In this document: positions 58,473 through 64,000 of the stretch, in pieces | Position numbering within the stretch: position 1 is the stretch's first letter | Layout of the letters: every line of letters begins with the position of its first letter | Assembly: GCF_030866825.1 (NCBI RefSeq) | Contig: NZ_CP133020.1 | Location: forward strand, 992,001-1,056,000 | Source: Rathayibacter sp. SW19 | Lineage (GTDB): Bacteria; Actinomycetota; Actinomycetes; Actinomycetales; Microbacteriaceae | Direction: 5' to 3' | Length of the DNA stretch: 64,000 bases | Translations under genes and position numbers: made by a program | The notes under the pieces: model-generated | The model's input: the letters and a program-made list of their open reading frames with translations, nothing else | Told to the model about the DNA's origin: nothing | Database searches by the model: none

Positions 58473-61308
58473 TGGGTGTGCCGGCTGTTGGTGCGCCGGC
58501 TGCAGGTAGGGCCGCCGCCAGCGTCGGCCGTTTGCTCAGCGTCAGCGACGCGGTGGCTGTGACGCCATGACGGTCTCCGTCGACATAACGCACCCCGATG
58601 GCGTGCGTGCTGCCCGGCGTCGCACCCGCCCACACCCAGTCGGTGTCGGATGCGCCACTCTTGATGAGAAAGACACGCGGGTTGCCACCGGCGTTCGTGT
58701 AGACGCCGCCGTCGGCGAGCAGGTCCACCTCATGCCCCGGGATGCCGTCGCTCACGTGCACGGAGAACGTCGGCCCGTAGCCGGCGGCTGATTCGCCGAA
58801 GCCCGTCGCTTCGGCTGAAACAGCCGGGGCCAGCAGGGCGAATGGTGCGCTTGGCGTCGGCGCGGAACGGAGCCCGGCTGAGTCGATCGCGACGGCGGTC
58901 ACCGTGTTCTCGCCCGGGCCGAAGCCGTCGAGCTGGCCCGTTGTCCACGTGCCGTCATTGCTGACCGGAATCGTTGCGAGGACCGTTGATCCATTCGATA
59001 CCTGCACAGTCCCACCGACCACAGCGGTGCCGCGAATGATGGGGAGGTAGAGTCCGTCGATGCCGCCGTCGCCCGCGGTGTCCACGCCGGTGATGATCGG
59101 AGCTGCCGGCGGAATCGCGATCGAGAACGCGCTCGCGGCGGGGGTAGAGGATATTTCGCCGTTACTTTGCGTCGCCTGCAGTGAATATGCGCCGTTCGGG
59201 GACGCACTGAGCTCGAACGTGAACGTCCAGGTGCCGTTTGTGGTCACAGTGCCGTGCTGTGAGGCTGTCGTGCCATCGGGTCGGGTGAGCGTTGCTTCAA
59301 TGCTGTTGCCCGGCGCCCCATTGCCGGCAACAGAGACGGGGCCACCGACATTGATTGTGCTGCCAGCGGCCGGAGCGGTGATGGTCGGTGCGGCGGGTGG
59401 TACAGCGAGCACCAGCGTGAGTGTGGATGCGGCAGACGGGCCCGCATCGTTACTCTGCGTCACCGTCAAGCTGGCGGTGCCGTTCGTCAATCCGCTGATG
59501 TCGACCGTGACGCTCCAACTGCCGTCCGTGGCGACCGTGCCCGACGTGGATGTTCGGCTCACGCCATCCGTCGACGTGAGCGTCGCCGTGATGGCGTCGC
59601 CGGCAACTCCCGTCCCCCTCGCCTGAAGAGTGGTGCCAGACGTGATCGGCTGGTCCGCGTTCGGGGTTGTGATCCCTGGGGCGGCCGGAACCACGCTGAG
59701 CCGGATCGCCTGCGTCGTCGCCGGGGTTGAGGCTCCATGGGCGCCGCTCTGCACGACGGAGAACGTGTAGGTGCCGTTCGGTAGGTGCTGCGCCGTGAGA
59801 TCCGCCGTGAGGCTCCACGTTCCCGAGCCGGTGACCGTCACGTGCCCGACTTCGAGGCTCGACGGAACGACGGCGAAGCGCGCGGTTCCACCCGCACCGC
59901 CCGAGATCAATTGCGCGGTTGCAGTCACCGTATTTCCGGGGTCACCGGTGCCGGCGAGCACCAGCACGCCTGCAGATGAAATGGATGCGGTGCCGATCGA
60001 CGGCGCGGTCGGCCCGGCGGGCGGCGTCGTGACCGATGCGTTGAATGCAGGAGCGGCGGGTGCCGCGACCGCAGGCGGAGCGGTGGGCACGGGGCTCGCG
60101 CTGGTGGTCGGCGACGGGCTCGGGCTCGTTGACGGTGGCGCACTCGGGCTGGTTGACGATGGCGCACTCGGCGACGAGGAGGGTGCAGCGGCGACCGGAG
60201 CCTTGGGTGCCGGGGTGCCTCCGAACAGTGTGGGGCCAAGGACGATGGCGGCTGCAACGCCGGCCGCCACGAGCACGCCGGCGACGACGGAGCCGATCAC
60301 GACCGCGCTCGCTCCGGTGGCCCCTCCCGCAGCGGCTCCAGCGGTTGCCCCGGCACCGGCTCCGGCCCCTGCACCGGAACCGGAACCTGCGCCAGCTCCT
60401 GCGCCTGCCCCCGCACCAACTCCAGCTGCCGATCCTGTACCACCGGCGCCGACGGCAGCAGCAGGCATCACCACACCGCCCGCGCCGAGCGCGTATGCGG
60501 CAACGTGGGAGCCGGATTGCAGCCAGGCTGCGTATCCGGTCGCACCGAGAACGCCCGCGGCGAGCGGTAGCAGCACGAGGGCGAGGCGCGAGCCGACGTC
60601 CTTCGCCTCAGCGGCGACGATGCTGCATTTCGCGCACGACGCTAGGTGCTCGTCAACGCGACCGGTGTCACGTTTGCCGAGCCCGTTGCGTGCGTAGCTG
60701 CCGAGGCGGTCGATGGTCCAGCGGCACTCGGAGTCGGCGGGCACGCTGGAGAGGTGGGCCTGAATCCAGGCCTGACGAAGGCCTTCCCGTGCTCGATAGG
60801 TCAGCGCGGCCACCGCGTTCGCCTTCATCGCGAGCAGCGGCGCGATCTCCTGCGGCGTCATCGATTCGACTTCGCTGTACCAGAGCGCCTCCTGCCATCG
60901 CGTCGGCAGGCTTTGAAATGCGGTCGCGGTCAGTGACCGGTCGAGGGCGGCAAGTGTGTTGTCGTCGCTGAATGCCGGGTCTTCGATCTGTTCGGCATCC
61001 TCGATCGCGGTCTCGCGCTTCGCGCGGCCCCAGCTCGCGGCAGTGTTGCGGATCGTTGTGAACAGGTACGGGCGAAATGCGCCGGTCGGTCCTCCGCCTG
61101 CCTGGATCGCCTGGAAGATCTTCGCGTATGACTCTGCGACCAGATCGTCGGCATCGAATGTCGACGTGTACGAGCGCGCGACCGTTGCACCTGCGCGGGA
61201 GTGACGCTTCCACAACTCTGCGAACGCGTTCGTGTCGCCGCTGCGTGAACGCTTGATCAGGTCGTCGTCGCTGAGTGTGGATGCGTCGCGCGGAGCTCGC
61301 ATGGCCAT
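58414..61308 (-). CDS. ECF sigma factor fused to zinc finger, membrane segments and Ig-like extracellular domains
   Basis: This is a 964-residue one-polypeptide sigma/anti-sigma/sensor. Residues 15-100 are sigma region 2 (AFAELWKRHSRAGATVARSY, FDADDLVAESYAKIFQAI, FRPYLFTTIRNTAASWGR). Residues 122-186 are region 4 (FQSLPTRWQEALWYSEVESMTPQEIAPLLAMKANAVAALTYRAREGLRQAW). Residues 195-228 hold an anti-sigma-type zinc finger with H221-x3-C225-x2-C228. Hydrophobic segments follow at about 242-263, 268-288 and 334-358, with a Gly/Ala-only stretch at 290-330. A Pro/Ser/Thr-rich stalk spans 364-420. Four Ig-like repeats (each with a GxGxxGxxIxAT-type core) and a distinct C-terminal domain complete the chain. 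The ATG at 61308 has AGGAG upstream. Three membrane passes would place the Ig domains outside and the sigma domains inside. Confidence 0.9.
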   Translation of the reverse strand: MAMRAPRDASTLSDDDLIKRSRSGDTNAFAELWKRHSRAGATVARSYTSTFDADDLVAESYAKIFQAIQAGGGPTGAFRPYLFTTIRNTAASWGRAKRETAIEDAEQIEDPAFSDDNTLAALDRSLTATAFQSLPTRWQEALWYSEVESMTPQEIAPLLAMKANAVAALTYRAREGLRQAWIQAHLSSVPADSECRWTIDRLGSYARNGLGKRDTGRVDEHLASCAKCSIVAAEAKDVGSRLALVLLPLAAGVLGATGYAAWLQSGSHVAAYALGAGGVVMPAAAVGAGGTGSAAGVGAGAGAGAGAGSGSGAGAGAGAGATAGAAAGGATGASAVVIGSVVAGVLVAAGVAAAIVLGPTLFGGTPAPKAPVAAAPSSSPSAPSSTSPSAPPSTSPSPSPTTSASPVPTAPPAVAAPAAPAFNASVTTPPAGPTAPSIGTASISSAGVLVLAGTGDPGNTVTATAQLISGGAGGTARFAVVPSSLEVGHVTVTGSGTWSLTADLTAQHLPNGTYTFSVVQSGAHGASTPATTQAIRLSVVPAAPGITTPNADQPITSGTTLQARGTGVAGDAITATLTSTDGVSRTSTSGTVATDGSWSVTVDISGLTNGTASLTVTQSNDAGPSAASTLTLVLAVPPAAPTITAPAAGSTINVGGPVSVAGNGAPGNSIEATLTRPDGTTASQHGTVTTNGTWTFTFELSASPNGAYSLQATQSNGEISSTPAASAFSIAIPPAAPIITGVDTAGDGGIDGLYLPIIRGTAVVGGTVQVSNGSTVLATIPVSNDGTWTTGQLDGFGPGENTVTAVAIDSAGLRSAPTPSAPFALLAPAVSAEATGFGESAAGYGPTFSVHVSDGIPGHEVDLLADGGVYTNAGGNPRVFLIKSGASDTDWVWAGATPGSTHAIGVRYVDGDRHGVTATASLTLSKRPTLAAALPAAGAPTAGTPTTGAGAPVGRGAIAAQPAG

Positions 61309-61571
61309 GCCCGCGTCTCCTCTCGGTGCTGGTTTGCGGTGTGACGCATGCGCTTCACCGTGTCGGGTGCGTCTCGTAAGTGACGCAGAACGGCGCGGGG
61401 GATGACGCCGTCTCTACTGAATTTTGCGCGATTGCCAGACATTACACAAAGTCTGCGAAGAAATTCTCAAAAACCCGCGTCATAGATCGGCCAATATGCA
61501 CTCTCTCATGGTGAAGGGCGGAGTTCTCAGTACGGCCGAACCAAACGGTCGGATTGCTCCGGATCAATGCA

Positions 61572-61688
61572 ATGGACGCACAGGTGTGGATTTGGACATT
61601 GGCAGTTCTGACTGTTGCTGCATCCTGCGCGAGTCTGATCTGGACGGCGCACGAGCGTCGTCCGAAATATCGGCGGAGTCGTGGTTGA
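61572..61688 (+). CDS. Candidate small single-pass membrane protein
   Basis: A 38-codon ORF begins MDAQVWIWTLAVLTVAASCA and ends in a basic tail (ERRPKYRRSRG). One hydrophobic segment of about 20 residues followed by positive charges is the classic shape of a small bitopic membrane protein. It lies in the 625-bp gap between the sigma fusion and nagA copy 2. No strong ribosome site is visible, so it may be fortuitous. Confidence 0.35.
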   Translation: MDAQVWIWTLAVLTVAASCASLIWTAHERRPKYRRSRG

Positions 61689-61841
61689 GGTGGGGGGATC
61701 CTGCGAAGCCGCTTCCGTGGTAGCCCGAATACCGCGCGCACCATATTCGGCTGTGGTGTGTATGAGGATCTGACCGGCGTTCCCTAGTCGCCAGTCAGAC
61801 GCCGGCATGATCGGGGGGTCGTCTAACGGTTCGTGTGGCGC

Positions 61842-61877
61842 AGAGGCCGGGAAGCTCGGGGGAGCATCCCGGCCTCT
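61842..61877 (-). terminator. Hairpin downstream of nagA copy 2
   Basis: AGAGGCCGGGA and TCCCGGCCTCT form a perfect 11-bp stem around a 14-nt loop, 57 bp beyond the stop of the minus-strand gene. No T-run follows. It is the most stable simple hairpin in the gap and a likely terminator. Confidence 0.6.
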
Positions 61878-61933
61878 CCTCTGTTAACGCAGTTAAGGCG
61901 CTTGTGAAGATTGACGCTCGCTTCTGCCGACCC

Positions 61934-63094
61934 TTACGCGGCGACGATCCGGTTGCCAGCCGCCCACACCGTGTCGACGGTGAGTGCTTCGCCAAGCAGC
62001 ACGGCGTCGGCGGCGTAGCCGGGCGCGAGCCTGCCGAGGTCCGCCGAGCGACCGATCGCGTGTGCGGGCGCGCGGGTCAACGCATCCACCGCCGTTTCGA
62101 TGTTCACTCCGGCGGTGCGCACGGCCAGCTGAAGCGCCGTGTCTTGTGTCAGCGTCGATCCGGCGATGGAGGTGCCGTGAGTGAGCCGAGCGACGCCTTC
62201 AGCAACCGTCACGCTCAGGCCGCCGAGCAGGTATTCGCCGTCGGATGCGCCCGCTGCCGCCATCGCATCGGTGACCAGGGCGACGCGGTCGGGCGCTGCG
62301 GCGAACACGAGACGCACCACCTGCGGGTGCACATGCACACCGTCGTTGATGACCTCGAGGGTGACGCCACCCGCGGCCGTCGCGGCAACGACAGGGCCCG
62401 GAGCGCGGTGGTGGATGCCCTCCATCGCGTTGAACGCGTGGGTGAGTATGCTCGCCCCCGCGTCGAATGCGGCGCGCGCTGTCTCGTAGTCTGCCGCGGT
62501 GTGACCGACCGCGACGGCGACGCCTGACGCCGCGAACTGCTCGATTGCCGCCATGCCGCCGGCGCGTTCCGGTGCGATCGTCACCTGGCAGAGTCGGCCG
62601 CCGGCAGCTTCCAGTAGCAGCTCGACCGCGGCGGGAGTCGGCAAGCGCAGCAGCGTTGCATCGTGGGCACCCTTGTGTCCGGCATCCAGGAACGGGCCTT
62701 CCAAGTGCGCGCCCAGGATGAGCGGGTCTGCGACGGTGGCGACGACGATGCCGGCGAGTTGCTGCTGCAGGTCACTCAGTTCCGCTGTGACGAGTGAGAG
62801 CACCGTTCTGGTCGTTCCGTGGGCGCGGTGCACGCGCAGCGCAGTGCTGATGGCTTCAGGACCGCCGTCGAATGACGCCCCGCCGCCACCGTGACAATGA
62901 ATGTCGACGAAGCCGGGGGTCAGCCATCGGCCGGCCGCGTTCACACGGGCTGTCGCGGCATCCGCTATCGACTCGGGGTAGTCGCCGTCGCCGACGGCCG
63001 CAATCGTGTCACCGTCGAAGAGCACCCAGCCGCGCTCGCGGACCCGACCGTCTGTGACGAGCCGGGCCGAGTGGATGAGTGTGCGGTGGTTCAT
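61934..63094 (-). CDS. nagA: N-acetylglucosamine-6-phosphate deacetylase, second copy
   Basis: This 386-residue paralogue of the enzyme at 54453-55637 has the same metal and catalytic motifs: LTPGFVDIHCHGGGG (HxH with Cys between), LGAHLEGPFLDAG, VAVGHTAA, THAFNAMEGIHHRAPG and LVTDAMAAAG. It lies in an operon with a DeoR-type regulator (ATGA overlap at 63091-63094), unlike copy 1. Different regulation, or a different N-acetyl-hexosamine-6-phosphate such as the GalNAc or ManNAc form, would explain two copies. Confidence 0.93.
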   Translation of the reverse strand: MNHRTLIHSARLVTDGRVRERGWVLFDGDTIAAVGDGDYPESIADAATARVNAAGRWLTPGFVDIHCHGGGGASFDGGPEAISTALRVHRAHGTTRTVLSLVTAELSDLQQQLAGIVVATVADPLILGAHLEGPFLDAGHKGAHDATLLRLPTPAAVELLLEAAGGRLCQVTIAPERAGGMAAIEQFAASGVAVAVGHTAADYETARAAFDAGASILTHAFNAMEGIHHRAPGPVVAATAAGGVTLEVINDGVHVHPQVVRLVFAAAPDRVALVTDAMAAAGASDGEYLLGGLSVTVAEGVARLTHGTSIAGSTLTQDTALQLAVRTAGVNIETAVDALTRAPAHAIGRSADLGRLAPGYAADAVLLGEALTVDTVWAAGNRIVAA

Positions 63095-63879
63095 GCGACG
63101 ATGACCTCGAATCCGTGTTCGGTGAGAGCCGCGTGCTGGTCGTCGGTGATGCCGTCATCGGTGATCAGCGTGCCGAACACCTCGAGCCCGCCGGTGAGGG
63201 TAGCAAACGCGGTGCGGCCGATCTTGCTCGAGTCCGCGGCAACGACGGCGCGGGCGGCGCGCTTGCCCATCAGAGAGTTCACGCGTGCTTCCCGCTCGTC
63301 GTGAACGCTGCAGCCGAGCACAGGGTCGATGCCGTTCACGCCGACGAATGCGATGTCAAGTGTGATCTGTTCGAGCACCGATTCGCTGTACGGCCCGACC
63401 AGTTCGTAGGAGTGGCCGTGCACAACGCCGCCGGTGACCACCGTTTTGATCTGCGGGCGCATGAGCAGTTGCGCGGCGATGTTGATCGCATTGGTCACGA
63501 CGGTCAGGTTCGGCCCGGCGGATGCTTCCATCAGGTCTGCTCTGACGGCGAGGGTGCTTGCGATCGCGGTACTCGTCGTGCCGCCGCAGAGGCCGATGAC
63601 GTCACCGCGGTGCACGAGCGCGCTCGCCGCCCGCGCGATCTGTAGTTTCTGCGGCTCGTGCTGCTCGCGCTTGTAGCGCAGCGGCAGGTCGTAGGCCACA
63701 GACTGCCCAGTCGCGCCGCCGTGCGTGCGGGTGAGCAGTTTGCGGCTCGCGAGCGAATCCAGATCCCGTCGGGCGGTCGCAGCGGACACCCCGAGTTTCT
63801 CGACGATGTCGTCGACGTCGAGCTGGCCGGTCTCGGCAAGCAGGTCGAGCACCGCAGCCAGCCGTTGGTCGCGGTTCAT
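63091..63879 (-). CDS. DeoR/GlpR-family transcriptional regulator
   Basis: This 262-residue repressor has an N-terminal DeoR helix-turn-helix (residues about 3-58: RLAAVLDLLAETGQLDVDDIVEKLGVSAATARRDLDSLASRKLLTRTHGGA). A sugar-phosphate-binding DeoRC domain follows (GDVIGLCGGTTSTAIASTL, ITLDIAFVGVNGID, VVAADSSKIGRTAFATL). It is coupled to nagA copy 2 and to an upstream gene by 4-bp overlaps on both sides, so it likely senses an amino-sugar phosphate and controls this operon. Confidence 0.92.
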   Translation of the reverse strand: MNRDQRLAAVLDLLAETGQLDVDDIVEKLGVSAATARRDLDSLASRKLLTRTHGGATGQSVAYDLPLRYKREQHEPQKLQIARAASALVHRGDVIGLCGGTTSTAIASTLAVRADLMEASAGPNLTVVTNAINIAAQLLMRPQIKTVVTGGVVHGHSYELVGPYSESVLEQITLDIAFVGVNGIDPVLGCSVHDEREARVNSLMGKRAARAVVAADSSKIGRTAFATLTGGLEVFGTLITDDGITDDQHAALTEHGFEVIVA

Positions 63880-64000
63880 GGATGCAGCCGACCGCCTGGC
63901 ACGCCGCCGGCAGCGTCGCCGCCACGCGCGCTCGCGTTTGCGGTTGCGTTTGCTCGTGTGCTGGCGCTCGCGAACAGGGCGATCAGGCGCTGCGCCTCCG
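63876..64000 (-). CDS. C-terminal end of an unidentified upstream operon gene
   Basis: Only the last 40 codons are in the window. They begin EAQRLIALFASASTRANATA and end with a Gly/Ala-rich tail and a TGA that overlaps the DeoR start (ATGA, 63876-63879). The EAQRLIALF helix could belong to a sugar kinase or glycosidase, but too little is visible to assign a family. The overlap shows that it is in the same operon as the regulator and nagA copy 2. Confidence 0.55.
   Translation of the reverse strand, partial: EAQRLIALFASASTRANATANASARGGDAAGGVPGGRLHP

Noticed and set aside
1..64000. tRNA, rRNA, riboswitch or prophage signals
   Set aside because: I looked for T-loop GGTTCGAATCC-type motifs, integrase-like proteins and long conserved leaders and found none that I could support; a covariance-model search would be needed to exclude small RNAs.

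Overview
The window is high-GC actinobacterial DNA. The GC-rich codon use, frequent GTG and TTG starts, many 4-bp ATGA/GTGA gene overlaps, a 13E12-type DUF222/HNH protein and dispersed TCGAGTA/GGTCTCGATACG intergenic palindromes all suggest a member of the Microbacteriaceae (order Micrococcales). This assignment is inference; no rRNA or other marker gene is present, and I see no tRNA, CRISPR array, intact insertion sequence or prophage.

Layout. 1-13 kb: the start of an Lrp/AsnC regulator divergent from a leucine/valine-type dehydrogenase; a membrane-anchored dimethylargininase-like enzyme; an asymmetric heterodimeric ABC exporter pair; a TDT/SLAC1-type transporter; a MarR regulator coupled to an alpha/beta hydrolase; an alkyltransferase-like DNA repair protein whose N-terminus is made of tandem repeats; a GNAT and an SRPBCC protein; and NADP-isocitrate dehydrogenase. 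13.1-24.7 kb: a glycoside-utilisation locus with a ROK repressor, two Gfo/Idh/MocA oxidoreductases, a CUT1 sugar ABC importer without its own ATPase, a GH38 alpha-mannosidase and a GT-C-like membrane protein. The ROK gene and the importer share a nearly identical promoter/operator. 24.8-37 kb: an accessory, decaying region. It holds a GH38 fossil, a Fic protein with a large upstream palindrome, a broken carbonic anhydrase, a frameshifted FAD oxidoreductase and a frameshifted SDR. Among these sit intact small redox/catabolic genes: nitronate monooxygenase, two redoxin paralogues (one without its cysteine), a cupin, a muconolactone-isomerase-like protein and three VOC proteins.

37-48 kb: a large secreted subtilase, a repeat block, a P1B metal ATPase, a tightly overlapping SRPBCC-methyltransferase-GNAT operon and the DUF222/HNH gene. 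48-56 kb: an amino-sugar cluster with a D-serine-dehydratase-like PLP enzyme, a KDPG-type aldolase, GH20 and GH3 hexosaminidases, nagB, and a convergent nagA. 56-64 kb: purU, an MFS exporter, a very large fusion of an ECF sigma factor to a zinc finger, membrane segments and Ig-like domains, then a second nagA with a DeoR-type regulator and the end of an upstream gene cut off by the window.

The main metabolic theme is uptake and breakdown of glycans. The alpha-mannosidase locus and the GlcNAc locus (hexosaminidases, two deacetylases, a deaminase) would together degrade mannose- and GlcNAc-containing polymers such as fungal wall or glycoprotein glycans. The most unusual single gene is the membrane-tethered sigma factor at 58414-61308, which reads as a complete surface-sensing-to-transcription device in one polypeptide.
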